Notes: generated by a model not told the origin, from the letters alone. Positions 19,551-28,916 are shown, counted from the first letter of the stretch. The stretch is 64,000 nucleotides of DNA from Luteibacter sp. OK325 (GCF_003050935.1 NZ_QAOX01000013.1:17112-81111), one strand, 5' to 3'. Program-made: numbers and translations.

Positions 19551-19655
19551 GTGGGAGCCGCTTTAGCGGCGATCCCGCGGCAGCGGGCAAGTTTTCCGCT
19601 AGCACCCATCGCCGCTGAAGCGGCTCCCACAATCGCCGGCACAGCCGGCTCCCAC
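19551..19655. repeat. REP-like cluster, one direct plus two inverted units
   Basis: A plus-strand variant GCCGCTTTAGCGGC (19551-19573) is followed by inverted GCCGCTGAAGCGGC (19607-19630) and inverted GCCGGCACAGCCGGC (19632-19655). It is one of only two clusters with the GAAGC class on the minus strand. Confidence 0.85.
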
Positions 19656-19672
19656 AAAGCGCTTCGCCCAAG

Positions 19673-19702
19673 AAAAAACCCGCGCCGTTGCCGGCGCGGG
19701 TT
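19673..19702 (-). terminator. Intrinsic terminator after yceI
   Basis: On the minus strand, AACCCGCGCCGG-caa-CGGCGCGGGTT forms a strong hairpin followed by a T run (AAAAAA on the plus strand at 19673-19678). It lies 36 bp beyond the yceI stop codon. Confidence 0.9.
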
Positions 19703-19737
19703 CCAAGGCACGAAGCCTTACAAGCGTTCGTGCGCGC

Positions 19738-20331
19738 TTACTTCTTGTCGGCTGCCGAGGCGTCGTGCGCTTCGGTGGTGATGCGGATCTTGATCTCGTC
19801 GGAGACGTTCGGCACGTAGGCGCCGACGCCGAAATCCGAACGCTTGATCGTGGCCGTGGCGTCGAAGCCGGCGGTCTGGACCTTCATCATCGGGTGCGGG
19901 CCGACCTTGTTCACGGTGACCTCGAGGGTGACCGGCTTGGTGACGCCGTGCACGGTCAGGTCGCCGACGACCTTGAGCTTGTCCTTACCGGCCGAGGTGA
20001 CCTTGGTGCTCTTGAAGGTCACGGTCGGGTACGTGGCGGCGTCGAGGAAATCCTTCGACTTCAGGTGCTCGTCGAGCTTCGGCACGAAGGTGTCGAGACC
20101 GGCAAGCGGCAGGGTCGCTTCGACGGTGGACTTGGTCGGGGCGGCTTCGTCGTAGACGAGGGTGCCGTCGACCTGGCCGAGGTTCGCGGTCGGGTTGGAG
20201 AAGCCGAAGTGGTTCCAGCTGAACAGGACCATGGTGTGACCCGGGTCGAGCTTGTAGGTGACCGGAGCGGCGGCAGCGGTGCCGGCGGTGGCGAGCAGGC
20301 CCGCAAGGGCGACATAACGGAGGGCGCGCAT
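19738..20331 (-). CDS. YceI family periplasmic lipid-binding protein
   Basis: This 197-residue secreted protein has a signal peptide (residues 1-22, ending TAAAA). A YceI lipocalin-like barrel follows, beginning VTYKLDPGHTMVLFSWNHFG. Family blocks KSKDFLDAATYPTVTFKST and GDLTVHGVTKPVTLEV are clear. YceI proteins bind polyisoprenoids or fatty amides; the ligand here is unknown. The start at 20331 is fixed by CAGGAG 7 bases upstream, although the frame remains open for another 199 codons into the neighbouring gene. It has its own terminator and appears monocistronic. Confidence 0.94.
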   Translation of the reverse strand: MRALRYVALAGLLATAGTAAAAPVTYKLDPGHTMVLFSWNHFGFSNPTANLGQVDGTLVYDEAAPTKSTVEATLPLAGLDTFVPKLDEHLKSKDFLDAATYPTVTFKSTKVTSAGKDKLKVVGDLTVHGVTKPVTLEVTVNKVGPHPMMKVQTAGFDATATIKRSDFGVGAYVPNVSDEIKIRITTEAHDASAADKK

Positions 20332-20399
20332 GGTGAATCTCCTGCAGTGGGATGGGTACTGCTGATGGCAGCGGGACCGGGAGGTCACCGCGGGAAGGG

Positions 20400-20993
20400 T
20401 CAGGCTATTTGTGCCGCTTCGTCGAAGGAAAGACGCGGCAGGCGATCGAAAAGATTCGTGTCCGGGTCGCCGTAGCCGATGTTGATCAGGAAATTGGACT
20501 TGATCTGGGTGCCGGCGAAGAACTCGGCGTCCACACCGGCCTGGTCGAAACCGGACATCGGGCCACAATCCAGGCCGAGCGCGCGGGCCGCCATAAGCAG
20601 GTAGGCGCCCTGCAGCGAACCGTTGCGGGTACCCGAGGCCTGCACCAGGGCCTCGTTGCCGACGAACCAGCTGCGGGCGTCCGCGTGCGGGAACAGCTTG
20701 GGCAGGTGCTCGTAGAAGGCGTAGTCGATGGCGACAATGGCGGTGACCGGGGCCTGCATGGTCTTCTCGGCATTGCTCTCGGAGAGATACGGCTTGAGGC
20801 GCTGCTTGGCGTCCTGCGACTTCACGAAGACGATGCGCATGGGCGAGGAATTGGCCGCCGTGGGGCCGAACTTGGCCAGCTCGTACAAGCGGCGAATCTG
20901 CTCGTCGCTCACTTCCTTGGGCTGCCATGCGTTAAAGGTGCGGGCAGTGAGGAAGAGCTGGTCAAGGGAAGCATCGGACAACGGAGCGCTCAT
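20400..20993 (-). CDS. Malonic semialdehyde reductase / nitroreductase family (RutE-like)
   Basis: This 197-residue FMN-dependent nitroreductase-fold protein closely follows the RutE/YdfG-type subgroup. Conserved segments are the [20 protein letters not shown] start, the FMN-contacting [15 protein letters not shown], and the C-terminal [11 protein letters not shown]. RutE reduces malonic semialdehyde to 3-hydroxypropionate in uracil degradation, but no other rut genes are visible nearby. A general quinone or nitro-compound reductase role is therefore possible. It is transcribed toward yceI with a 68-bp gap. Confidence 0.87.
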   Translation of the reverse strand: MSAPLSDASLDQLFLTARTFNAWQPKEVSDEQIRRLYELAKFGPTAANSSPMRIVFVKSQDAKQRLKPYLSESNAEKTMQAPVTAIVAIDYAFYEHLPKLFPHADARSWFVGNEALVQASGTRNGSLQGAYLLMAARALGLDCGPMSGFDQAGVDAEFFAGTQIKSNFLINIGYGDPDTNLFDRLPRLSFDEAAQIA

Positions 20994-21090
20994 GGATATC
21001 CTTGTACAGTGATGGATCGCCGGGGCCCCGGCATCCCGACAGTGTAAGCGTCATGGGCCGGTCCGTGACCGGTCCGCCAGGGAACGTACT

Positions 21091-22083
21091 GTGGCAAATT
21101 CGACAACAATCCTGCCCCACGATGCCTGCTGGGTCGTGACAGACGGAGCCGCCGGGAACCGACGGCAGGCGCTGGCGCTGGCCGAGGCGCTCACGCCCTC
21201 GATCCGGGAGATCGTGGTCGAGCTGCGCGCGCCCTGGTCATGGTTCGCGCCACGGCAGTTGCCCGGCTCGCGCATGGCGCTGGGCCGCAACGACGAAAGT
21301 CTGCTGCCGCCCTGGCCGAATCTGGTCATCGGCTGCGGCCGCAGCGCGGCCTGGGCGACGCGGCAGATCCGTCAATGGTCGGACGGCAAGACGCTGGCCG
21401 TGCAATTGCTGGATCCGCGCATCGATCCGGCCCACTGGGACCTGGTGATCGCGCCGAAACACGACACCTTGCGCGGCGAGAATGTCCTCAATCCGCTCGG
21501 CTCGCTGCATCCCATCGACGATGCCTGGCTGGCCGACGGTCGCGACGCGTTCGCCCAGTTCGCCGGTTTGCCTTCGCCCCGGCTCGGCGTCCTGATCGGC
21601 GGTGCCCGGCGAGGCACCCCCTTCGACGATGACGCAGCCGCCGCTTTTCTCGCCGCGGTAAAGGCGCGGCATCAGGCCGATGGCGGGTCGGTACTGGTGG
21701 CCGCTTCGCGGCGTACGCCCTCGGCGCAGCTGGCACGCATTCGCGAGGCGTTCGCTGGCTTGCCCGGCGTGGTCTGGGTCGACAGCACCGACGGCGCGAA
21801 CCCCTACCCCGGCGTCCTCGGCTGGGCCGATCGGCTCATCGTGACGCCGGACTCGGTGAACATGCTTTCCGAGGCCTGCGCGACGGGCCGGCCCGTGCAT
21901 ACCTTTATCTCGCGACCGTTGCCGGAGAAGCTGGCGCGGTTCCACGAGGAGCTGCGTTCCGCGGGGCTGTTGCACGATATCGATGCGCGGACGGCATCGA
22001 CGCAAACGCCGCTGCGAGAGACCGCGGCCATCGCTTCAGAAGTGCGCAGGCACCTGGGCCTGGGTGAGCCGATACCCCGGTAG
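21091..22083 (+). CDS. ELM1/DUF1022 family protein (GT-B-like)
   Basis: This 330-residue protein matches the bacterial mitochondrial-fission ELM1 family, which has a glycosyltransferase GT-B-like fold but no proven reaction. Visible features are the WVVTDGAAGNRRQALALAEAL start, NLVIGCGRSAA, LLDPRIDPAHWDLVIAP, LGVLIGGARRG, and the donor-like block TPDSVNMLSEACATGRPVHTF near residue 250. Start GTG at 21091 is supported by AGGGA seven bases upstream. It is divergent from the RutE-like gene with 97 bp between. Such genes often neighbour LPS loci, so a role in surface glycan assembly is a reasonable guess only. Confidence 0.88.
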   Translation: MANSTTILPHDACWVVTDGAAGNRRQALALAEALTPSIREIVVELRAPWSWFAPRQLPGSRMALGRNDESLLPPWPNLVIGCGRSAAWATRQIRQWSDGKTLAVQLLDPRIDPAHWDLVIAPKHDTLRGENVLNPLGSLHPIDDAWLADGRDAFAQFAGLPSPRLGVLIGGARRGTPFDDDAAAAFLAAVKARHQADGGSVLVAASRRTPSAQLARIREAFAGLPGVVWVDSTDGANPYPGVLGWADRLIVTPDSVNMLSEACATGRPVHTFISRPLPEKLARFHEELRSAGLLHDIDARTASTQTPLRETAAIASEVRRHLGLGEPIPR

Positions 22084-22094
22084 AGTGGCCCTAT

Positions 22095-22163
22095 GTGGGA
22101 GCCGCTTCAGCGGCGATGGCTTACCCTGCCGCCAGTACCCATCGCCGATGAATCGGCTCCCAC
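22095..22163. repeat. REP-like palindrome pair
   Basis: A plus-strand GCCGCTTCAGCGGC unit (22095-22117) is followed by an inverted GCCGATGAATCGGC unit (22141-22163), between the convergent ELM1-family and recG genes. Confidence 0.85.
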
Positions 22164-22173
22164 AAGGAGCTAT

Positions 22174-24288
22174 TCAGGCGTCGACGTAGCGTGCCGCGTC
22201 GCCGACCCAGCGTGCGATGAGGCGCTCACAGCGCGCTGGATGATCTTTTATCATGGCTTCCGCGACCCGTTGCACCTCGGGCATGAGATGTCCGTCGCGA
22301 GTGAGGTCGGCGATGCGGAACTGCAACTGTCCTGTCTGGCGCGTACCGAGCACCTCGCCCGGTCCACGCAGTTCCAGATCCTTCTCGGCGATACGAAAAC
22401 CGTCGTTGGTTTCGCGCATCACCTGCAGCCGTTCCCTTGCCAGTCGTGACAGCGGGTTCTGGTAGAGCAGCACGCAGTTCGATGCGATGGCGCCACGACC
22501 GACGCGGCCACGAAGCTGGTGTAGTTGCGCAAGACCGAGCCGCTCGCTGTTCTCGATCACCATGAGGCTGGCGTTGGGCACGTCCACACCCACTTCGATC
22601 ACCGTGGTCGCGACCAGTACGGCAAGCTCGCCGGCCTTGAAGGCATCCATCACCGCCTGCTTTTCCTTCGGCTTCATGCGGCCGTGAATCAAGCCGACGG
22701 CGAGATCGGGCAAGGCGATGGTCAGCTCCGCGTGGGCCACTTCCGCCGCCTGCGCGTTGAGCTGTTCGGACTCTTCGATGAGCGTGCACACCCAGTACAC
22801 CTGGCGCCCTTCCATGCAAGCGGCGTGGATGCGCTCCATCACGTCGTAGCGGCGCTCGTTAGATAAGGCGACGGTTTGCACCGGCGTACGTCCCGGCGGC
22901 AATTCGTCGATCGAGGAGACATCGAGGTCCGCATACGCACTCATCGCCAGCGTGCGCGGAATGGGCGTCGCGGTGAGCACCAGCTGGTGCGGAATGAGGT
23001 CGCCCTCGGCGCCTTTATCGCGCAGCGCAAGGCGCTGATGCACGCCGAACCGGTGTTGCTCGTCGACGATGACGAGACCGAGTTTCGCGAAACTCACCCC
23101 CTCCTGCATGAGTGCGTGCGTGCCCACCAGCACGTGTGCGCCACCGGCCGCACGCGCAAGAGCGCTCTTGCGCGCCTTGCCTTGCACCTTGCCGGCGAGC
23201 CATTCGACTTCGAGGCCGAGCGGCTCGAGCCACGCACGGAAGTTACGCAGGTGCTGTTCGGCAAGTAGTTCCGTCGGCGCCATGAGGGCGACCTGGTAGC
23301 CGCTTTCGATGGCGGCCAGTGCGGCCAGCGCGGCGACTACGGTCTTGCCACTGCCCACGTCGCCCTGGACCAGACGCAACATGGGGTGCGCCCTTGCGAG
23401 GTCGCGGGCGACCTCTTTTGATACGCGCGACTGTGCCTTGGTGAGCGCGAACGGGAGTGCCGCGAGTAGCCCGTCGTGCAACGTACCGGCGCTCTTCAAC
23501 GCGGGCGACTTGCGCTTCTTCACCGCTGCACGCATGCGTCGCAAGGTGAGGTGCTGGGTCAGCAACTCTTCGAAGGCGAGGCGCTGTTGTGCGGGATGCG
23601 TGCCCTCCCCCAGCTGTCGCAGATCGACGTCGGGCGGTGGCCGGTGCACATGGAGCAAGGCGTCACGCAGGGACGTCAGTCCCATCGGCCGGCCGATCTC
23701 TTCCGGAATCAGTTCGAGGCGGTCGTCCGCAGGCAGGTGCGCAAGCGCACGCGAGATCACACTGGCAAGGCGCCGCGGACCGAGGCCTTCCGTCGTCGGA
23801 TAGACCGGGGTCAGGCGCTCGTCGACGAGCACGGCCTCGTCGACCTCGATGCGCTGGTATTGCGGATGGACGATCTCGAGACCCTGTGGCCCCTGGCGCA
23901 CTTCGCCAAAGCAAAGCAGCCGCGCTCCCTTGGCGAGCAGGTCGACCTGCGACTTGCGGAAGTGGAAGAAGCGCAGGAGCAAGGGCCGGCCGGAATCGTC
24001 GCCGATGATCACCTTGAGCTGTGGGCGAAACCGAAAGCCTCGCTCCACGTGCTCCACGATGCCCTCCACCTGCGCGCGGTCTCCCGGACGCAGGTCGGCG
24101 ATCGGCACGACGGTGGTGCGGTCTTCGTAGCGCAGTGGAAGGTGAAACCAGAGGTCCTGCACCTCGCGCAGGCCGAGCTTGCCCAGCGTCTCGGCAAGCG
24201 CGGGCCCGACGCCGCCGAGGGTGGTCAGCGGTGCGCGTCCGGGATCCGCCGGCGGTGTTGCCGGCGTGGTCACTGCGCTTCGGGCCAC
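22174..24288 (-). CDS. recG: ATP-dependent DNA helicase RecG
   Basis: This 704-residue helicase remodels stalled replication forks and Holliday junctions. The N-terminal wedge region has the conserved FHLPLRYEDRT (about residues 48-57). Walker A is GDVGSGKT (309-316) and the Walker B box is DEQH (409-412). Motif III TATPIPRT and motif VI QLHQLRGRVGRG follow. Length is normal for the family. The start is a GTG at 24288, 15 bp after the ridA stop codon. It is the last gene of a minus-strand run spoT-ridA-recG, matching gammaproteobacterial synteny except that ridA stands where E. coli has trmH. Confidence 0.97.
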   Translation of the reverse strand: MARSAVTTPATPPADPGRAPLTTLGGVGPALAETLGKLGLREVQDLWFHLPLRYEDRTTVVPIADLRPGDRAQVEGIVEHVERGFRFRPQLKVIIGDDSGRPLLLRFFHFRKSQVDLLAKGARLLCFGEVRQGPQGLEIVHPQYQRIEVDEAVLVDERLTPVYPTTEGLGPRRLASVISRALAHLPADDRLELIPEEIGRPMGLTSLRDALLHVHRPPPDVDLRQLGEGTHPAQQRLAFEELLTQHLTLRRMRAAVKKRKSPALKSAGTLHDGLLAALPFALTKAQSRVSKEVARDLARAHPMLRLVQGDVGSGKTVVAALAALAAIESGYQVALMAPTELLAEQHLRNFRAWLEPLGLEVEWLAGKVQGKARKSALARAAGGAHVLVGTHALMQEGVSFAKLGLVIVDEQHRFGVHQRLALRDKGAEGDLIPHQLVLTATPIPRTLAMSAYADLDVSSIDELPPGRTPVQTVALSNERRYDVMERIHAACMEGRQVYWVCTLIEESEQLNAQAAEVAHAELTIALPDLAVGLIHGRMKPKEKQAVMDAFKAGELAVLVATTVIEVGVDVPNASLMVIENSERLGLAQLHQLRGRVGRGAIASNCVLLYQNPLSRLARERLQVMRETNDGFRIAEKDLELRGPGEVLGTRQTGQLQFRIADLTRDGHLMPEVQRVAEAMIKDHPARCERLIARWVGDAARYVDA

Positions 24289-24303
24289 GGGTCGTGCCGT
24301 GGA

Positions 24304-24687
24304 TTACGGCAGGACGAGGATCGCGTCGACTTCGACCTGGGCGCCCTTGGGCAGGCCCGAGACTTCGATGGTCGAGCGTGCCGGGTACGGCTGCTGGAAG
24401 TATTCGGCCATCACCGCGTTCACTGCGGCGAAGTTGCCAAGGTCCGTCACATAGATGCCTACGCGGACGATATCCGCCAGCTTTCCGCCTGCGGCTTCGG
24501 CCACCGCGACAAGGTTGTCGAATACACGGCGCGTCTGCAGGGTGATGTCACCCTCGACGAGATTGCCGGTGGCGGGATCGAGCGGGATCTGGCCCGAGAA
24601 ATACACTGTATTACCGGCCCGGACGGCCTGGGAATACGGGCCAATGGCCGACGGTGCCTTCTCGGTGGCGATGGTGCTGCGGGTCAT
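24304..24687 (-). CDS. ridA: RidA family 2-iminobutanoate/2-iminopropanoate deaminase
   Basis: This 127-residue cytoplasmic trimer hydrolyses reactive enamine/imine intermediates released by PLP enzymes. The signature [20 protein letters not shown] is near the start, and the substrate-carboxylate arginine lies in [19 protein letters not shown]. The length is typical. The ATG at 24687 follows GAGGAAAG. It is 15 bp upstream of recG and downstream of spoT beyond a REP cluster. It may be cotranscribed with recG. Confidence 0.95.
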   Translation of the reverse strand: MTRSTIATEKAPSAIGPYSQAVRAGNTVYFSGQIPLDPATGNLVEGDITLQTRRVFDNLVAVAEAAGGKLADIVRVGIYVTDLGNFAAVNAVMAEYFQQPYPARSTIEVSGLPKGAQVEVDAILVLP

Positions 24688-24733
24688 GGACTTTCCTCGG
24701 GGAATCGATCCGCTGAGTCTATCGCATGCCCGT

Positions 24734-24843
24734 TGTGGGAGGCCTTCTGTGGGAGGCCTTCTGTGGGAGCCGCTTCAGCGGCGAACGGGTGGTCGCGGAA
24801 ACCTGGCCCGCTGCCGCGGGATCGCCGATGAATCGGCTCCTAC
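24734..24843. repeat. REP-like cluster with truncated tandem heads
   Basis: Two truncated heads (GTGGGAGGCCTTCT repeated at about 24734 and 24749) precede a full GCCGCTTCAGCGGC unit (24763). An inverted GCCGATGAATCGGC unit follows (24821-24843). It lies between spoT and ridA. Confidence 0.8.
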
Positions 24844-24864
24844 AGAGGAGCGCGCCGCGGGGAG

Positions 24865-27048
24865 TTACAGCGGGTGGCGGTAGACGCCGCTGACCACACC
24901 GGTACGGCGGACGCGACGCATGACATCGGCCAGGTGCTTGCGATCCTTCACCTCGATGGCGAACAGGAGCGTCGCGGCGGTGCTGTCGCGCTCGATGTAC
25001 TCGACGTTCTCGATGTTCGAGCCAGCGTCGGCAATGGCCGCGGCCACCGTGGCGAGTACGCCCGGGCGGTTGAGGACTTCGATGCGCAGTTCGGCGCGGT
25101 AGTCGCCCTGCACGTCTCGGTCCCACTCGATGGCAACGATGCGCTCGGGTGTCTTACGGAACTCGACGACATTCGGGCATTCGACACGGTGCACCACGAT
25201 GCCCTTGCCCGAAGACAGGAAGCCGACGATCTCGTCGCCGGGCAGCGGGTGACAGCAATTACCGAAGCTGAGTACGCCACGCTCCGCGCCACTGATGCGG
25301 ATCTTCTCGGCATTGTGCTCCGGCGGTGCTTGCGGATGACTGCCCTCGCGCGGACCGAGCAAGGCGACGAGTTGCGTGGCGACCTGGTCGGCGAAGCGAT
25401 TGCCGAGGGCGATCTCCGAGAGCAGCTCCTCCAGGCGCTTGAGCTTGGCGTCGTCGAGGAAACGATCGAGCGCGGCGGCGGGCACGGAGTCGAGACTCAG
25501 GCCGCGCGCGTCGAGGGCGCGGTCGAGCATGCGATGACCGAAGTCCACCGCGTCCTCGTGCTGCAGATGCTTGAGGTACTGACGGATCGCCGTGCGCGCC
25601 TTGCCGGTGACCACCGCCTCCAGCCACGCCGGGTTAGGCACGGCTGAGGGCGCCGTGATGATTTCCACCTGCTGGCCGGAAATCAGGCGCGTGCGTAGCG
25701 GCACCAGCTTCTTGTCGACGCGCGCCGCGACCGCGTGATCGCCGACGTCGGTGTGCACGGCATAGGCAAAATCCAGCGCCGTGGCGTTGCGTGGCAGCGA
25801 GAAGATCTCGCCGCGCGGCGTGAACAGGTAGACCTCGTCCGGGAAGAGGTCGATCTTGACGTTCTCGAGGAACTCGGCCGCGGACGGCGTATTGGCCTGG
25901 CTGTCCGCCAGCGCGGAAAGCCATTCGCGGGCACGTGCCTGCGCACTGTTCGCGGGGCCGGAATCGGACTTGTATGCCCAGTGCGCCGCGACACCACGCT
26001 CGGCGACGGATTCCATCTCCGAGGTGCGAATCTGGATTTCGATAGGTGCGCCGAAGGGGCCGAGCAGCACGGTATGCAGCGACTGGTAGCCATTGCCCTT
26101 GGGAATGGCGATGAAATCCTTGAAGCGGGCGTCCACCGGTTTGTACAGGCCGTGCACGGCGCCCAGCGCCATATAGCAGTGCATCGCGGAGTCGGTAATG
26201 ACGCGGAAACCGTAGACGTCCATCAGCTGCGCGAACGACTTGTGCTCGCCGCGCATCTTCGAATAAATGCTCCAGGCGGACTTGATCCGGCTTACCGCAC
26301 GGCCGGGAATCTTCTCCGCCGCGAGGCGGCCTTCCAGTGCCATTTCGATCTTGGCCATCGCCTCGCGGCGATTGCCCAGCGCGGCACGGATGCGCTCGCC
26401 GATGATGCGGTGACGATCCGGGTACAACGCCTTGAAGCCGAGGTCCTGCAACTCGGCCTTGAACTTGTTCATGCCCAGGCGCTGCGCGATCGGCGCGTAG
26501 ATTTCGAGCGTTTCGCGCGCGATGCGGCGGCGTGACTCGCCGTCTTTCGCACCAAGCGTTCGCATGTTGTGCAGGCGATCGGAGAGTTTGATCAGGATGA
26601 CGCGAAGGTCGCGCGCCATCGCCAGCAGCATCTTGCGGAAGCTTTCGGCGTCCGCTTCCTGCCGGCTGGAGAAACGCATCTTGTCGAGCTTGGTGACGCC
26701 GTCGACCAGTTCGGCCACGGTCTCGCCGAATTCGCCGGCGAGTTCATCCCGCGCGAGCTTGGTGTCCTCGAGCGTGTCGTGGAGGATCGCGGCGATGATC
26801 GTTTCGGCGTCCAGGCCGAGTTCGGCCAGCACCTGCGCCACGGCGACCGGATGCGTGATGTACGGCTCGCCCGATTTGCGTGTCTGGCCGTCGTGCGCGG
26901 CGGCGCCTATCAGGAAGGCGCGGCGGATGCGCAGCACCTGGTCCCTGGGCAGGTACGCGCCCACGCGGTCTTCCAGCGCCTGCACGTACGGCGGCACCGA
27001 TCCATCATCGACCACGTCGGTCAGTTTTTTCGCAGGGACGACTTCCAT
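24865..27048 (-). CDS. spoT: Bifunctional (p)ppGpp synthetase/hydrolase SpoT
   Basis: This 727-residue stringent-response enzyme makes and degrades (p)ppGpp. The N-terminal HD hydrolase domain includes ITHPVAVAQVLAEL and HDTLEDT (about residues 66-93), so hydrolase activity should be intact. The synthetase domain includes YGFRVITDS and GNGYQSLHTVLLGPFG (about 260-335). A TGS domain begins near VYLFTPRGEI, and a C-terminal ACT domain covers about 650-727. It lies downstream of rpoZ with a 111-bp gap, the same order as in E. coli, and upstream of ridA and recG. Confidence 0.97.
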   Translation of the reverse strand: MEVVPAKKLTDVVDDGSVPPYVQALEDRVGAYLPRDQVLRIRRAFLIGAAAHDGQTRKSGEPYITHPVAVAQVLAELGLDAETIIAAILHDTLEDTKLARDELAGEFGETVAELVDGVTKLDKMRFSSRQEADAESFRKMLLAMARDLRVILIKLSDRLHNMRTLGAKDGESRRRIARETLEIYAPIAQRLGMNKFKAELQDLGFKALYPDRHRIIGERIRAALGNRREAMAKIEMALEGRLAAEKIPGRAVSRIKSAWSIYSKMRGEHKSFAQLMDVYGFRVITDSAMHCYMALGAVHGLYKPVDARFKDFIAIPKGNGYQSLHTVLLGPFGAPIEIQIRTSEMESVAERGVAAHWAYKSDSGPANSAQARAREWLSALADSQANTPSAAEFLENVKIDLFPDEVYLFTPRGEIFSLPRNATALDFAYAVHTDVGDHAVAARVDKKLVPLRTRLISGQQVEIITAPSAVPNPAWLEAVVTGKARTAIRQYLKHLQHEDAVDFGHRMLDRALDARGLSLDSVPAAALDRFLDDAKLKRLEELLSEIALGNRFADQVATQLVALLGPREGSHPQAPPEHNAEKIRISGAERGVLSFGNCCHPLPGDEIVGFLSSGKGIVVHRVECPNVVEFRKTPERIVAIEWDRDVQGDYRAELRIEVLNRPGVLATVAAAIADAGSNIENVEYIERDSTAATLLFAIEVKDRKHLADVMRRVRRTGVVSGVYRHPL

Positions 27049-27159
27049 GGGAGGGTCTCGCGCCTCAGCGGGCGCAGCCTCCCGCGCGCGGCCTCAGCAG
27101 CCGCGCGTCAATGTGCGCAGTGTTACGTTTATGACAGGGCCGACAGCGACCCGGCGTCA

Positions 27160-27450
27160 TCAGTCATCCCCGCCCTTCGAGAGGTCGTCGTCCACTTCCG
27201 TGGCGGCCCACTCGAGGGCTTCACGCTCGGCGCGCTCGCGGGCGGCACGGTCGATTTCGTCGATCATCTCGTCATTGACGCGACGGTCGGCGATCTCGCG
27301 CAGGGCCAGCACGGTCGGCTTGTCGTTGGCGGGATCGATGGTCGGCTCGGCGCCCTTGGAGAGCTGACGGGCACGCTTGGTCGCCATGAGCACCAGCTCA
27401 AAGCGGTTGTCGACTACCTCTAGGCAGTCTTCGACGGTAATACGGGCCAT
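27160..27450 (-). CDS. rpoZ: DNA-directed RNA polymerase omega subunit
   Basis: This 96-residue RNA polymerase omega subunit stabilises the beta-prime subunit. It starts [20 protein letters not shown], followed by the family block [14 protein letters not shown] and [11 protein letters not shown]. The C-terminal tail is acidic and less conserved. AAGGATTTGAA precedes the ATG at 27450. It is followed by spoT, as in many gammaproteobacteria. Its usual upstream partner gmk is 4.7 kb away because mla genes intervene. Confidence 0.96.
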   Translation of the reverse strand: MARITVEDCLEVVDNRFELVLMATKRARQLSKGAEPTIDPANDKPTVLALREIADRRVNDEMIDEIDRAARERAEREALEWAATEVDDDLSKGGDD

Positions 27451-27566
27451 TTCAAATCCTTGACAATAAAGACACTTCTGGTTGGGCAGTTTAGCGGCCC
27501 GGCCCGTTGGCTGGCAATCAGGGGAGGGGTATCATGCGCGGTTCTGGCCAGGAAGGACGGGTATTA

Positions 27567-27595
27567 GTGCAAATAATAAAACCAAGCGGTACACT
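27567..27595 (+). promoter_or_regulatory. Candidate sigma70 promoter for mlaA
   Basis: A TACACT -10-like hexamer (27590-27595) lies 17 bp downstream of GTGCAA (27567-27572), in an AT-rich island (AATAATAAAA), 31 bp before the mlaA ATG. The match to consensus is moderate. Confidence 0.35.
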
Positions 27596-27626
27596 AAAGC
27601 ATCGCCCCACCCGCAAAGTCGCCCCG

Positions 27627-28454
27627 ATGCACCTGAATCTGATTTCCCGGATTGCCAGACCCGCGCTGGCTGTGTTCGCCACCGCCCTGCTTGCCGCGTG
27701 CCATATCGCACCGCCGCGCACGGACGATCCGAACGAGCACTTCAACCGGAACATGTACGCCTTCAACGACAAACTCGACAAGGCGGTCATCCGCCCGGTG
27801 GCTGTCGGCTACCGGAAGGTGACCACACCGCCCGTGCGCACGGCCATCAGCGACTTTTACACCAATATCCGACTGCCGATCACGGTGGCCAATGACCTCC
27901 TGCAGGCCCGGCCCAAGCAGGCCTTCCAGTCGACCAGCCGCTTCGTCGTGAACCTGACGATCGGCTTCCTCGGCTTCAAGGATCCGGCCAGCCTGCTCGG
28001 TATCCCGCTGGAAGACAACGACTTTGGCGTGACCCTGGCCCGCTGGGGCGTCCCCGAGGGCGACTACCTGGTGCTGCCCCTGGTCGGTCCGACCACGGTC
28101 CGCGACGTCTGGCGCCTGCCGGTCGACAGCTATTTCTTCGACCCGCTCAGCTACTACTCGCGTAACCACAGCTACAAGTACGGCCAGGAGTACATCCCGT
28201 CGGCCCTCTACCTGGTGACCCTGCGCTCGCGTGGTATCGACGCCGAAAGCTTCCTCGCCTCGGCCTACGACCCGTACGTGTTCATGCGCGACGCCTACCG
28301 CCAGCAGCGTCTTTATCAGATCTACGACGGCAGCCCGCCGGCCGACGTGATCGAAAAGATGCAGGGTCTGAACGACAACCAGGGCTTCGATCCCGACAAG
28401 CTGCTCGAAGAGCAGCACTCGTGGGAACGCCAGAACGGCGAAAAGCCTGAATAA
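27627..28454 (+). CDS. mlaA: Outer-membrane lipoprotein MlaA (VacJ)
   Basis: This 275-residue lipoprotein removes mislocalised phospholipids from the outer leaflet of the outer membrane and hands them to MlaC. The lipobox is LLAAC, with the lipidated cysteine at residue 25. The mature domain has the family signatures EHFNRNMYAFNDKLDKAV, NDLLQARPKQAF and FGVTLARWGVPEGDYLVLP. The ATG at 27627 is chosen because it starts the lipoprotein signal; 40 upstream codons in frame are not signal-like. It runs convergent to mlaFEDCB, with a bidirectional terminator and a REP cluster between, so all six Mla proteins are encoded within 4.6 kb but from two transcripts. Confidence 0.96.
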   Translation: MHLNLISRIARPALAVFATALLAACHIAPPRTDDPNEHFNRNMYAFNDKLDKAVIRPVAVGYRKVTTPPVRTAISDFYTNIRLPITVANDLLQARPKQAFQSTSRFVVNLTIGFLGFKDPASLLGIPLEDNDFGVTLARWGVPEGDYLVLPLVGPTTVRDVWRLPVDSYFFDPLSYYSRNHSYKYGQEYIPSALYLVTLRSRGIDAESFLASAYDPYVFMRDAYRQQRLYQIYDGSPPADVIEKMQGLNDNQGFDPDKLLEEQHSWERQNGEKPE

Positions 28455-28455
28455 A

Positions 28456-28484
28456 GAAAAAGGCCCGCAAGGGCCTTTTTCTTG
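28456..28484. terminator. Bidirectional intrinsic terminator between mlaA and mlaB
   Basis: GAAAAAGGCCC-gcaa-GGGCCTTTTTC is a near-perfect hairpin with an A run on one side and a T run on the other, so it can end the mlaA transcript and the convergent mla operon transcript. Confidence 0.88.
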
Positions 28485-28486
28485 TT

Positions 28487-28607
28487 GTGGGAGCCGCTTC
28501 AGCGGCGATGGCTGCTCGCCGCGACCTTGCCCGCTGCCGCGGGATCGCCGATGAATCGGCTCCCACATCGCCGATGAATCGGCTCCCACAGTGAAGCGGC
28601 TCCCACG
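28487..28607. repeat. REP-like cluster
   Basis: A plus-strand GCCGCTTCAGCGGC unit (28487-28509) is followed by two inverted GCCGATGAATCGGC units (28544-28566 and 28567-28589). A truncated inverted GAAGCGGCTCCCAC unit follows. The cluster lies between the convergent mlaA and mlaB genes. Confidence 0.83.
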
Positions 28608-28619
28608 GTGAATTGGCTG

Positions 28620-28916
28620 TTACAGGAGAGCCTCGACGCCCGAGACGCGGGCGAGTGCCTGCAGGCCCTCTGGCGTGTTGGCGACGGAAAGGGTCTTTCC
28701 CTTCGTCCGCGCGTGCGCCAGCAGGGCAAGCAGCGTGGCGAGACCAGCGCTGTCGGCGTGGGTCACGCCGCTGAGGTCGAGCGTGGTCTGGCCACTACGG
28801 TCGAGTTCAGCACGGGCGGTTTCGAGCGCGCTGGCCGCTGTGGCGAACGTCAGCGCGCCGGACACCCCGAGGGTGCCCGGCGCCGTGGTCGTCAGCGAGA
28901 ACGACGCCGGAATCAC
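28620..28916 (-). CDS. mlaB: STAS domain protein MlaB
   Basis: This 98-residue STAS-domain protein is the cytoplasmic regulatory subunit of the MlaFEDB ABC transporter. The STAS phosphorylation-site-like helix start is LDLSGVTHADSAGLATLLALL, with threonine and serine near residues 51-57 as in MlaB. Its start overlaps the mlaC stop by 4 bp (ATGA) and it is the last gene of the gmk-mlaFEDCB run. Sequence is divergent, as usual for MlaB, so identity relies partly on position. Confidence 0.88.
   Translation of the reverse strand: MIPASFSLTTTAPGTLGVSGALTFATAASALETARAELDRSGQTTLDLSGVTHADSAGLATLLALLAHARTKGKTLSVANTPEGLQALARVSGVEALL

Noticed and set aside
23476..24831. Long plus-strand open frame opposite recG and ridA
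   Set aside because: It runs across two conserved genes and the intergenic REP cluster, so it is not a real coding region.
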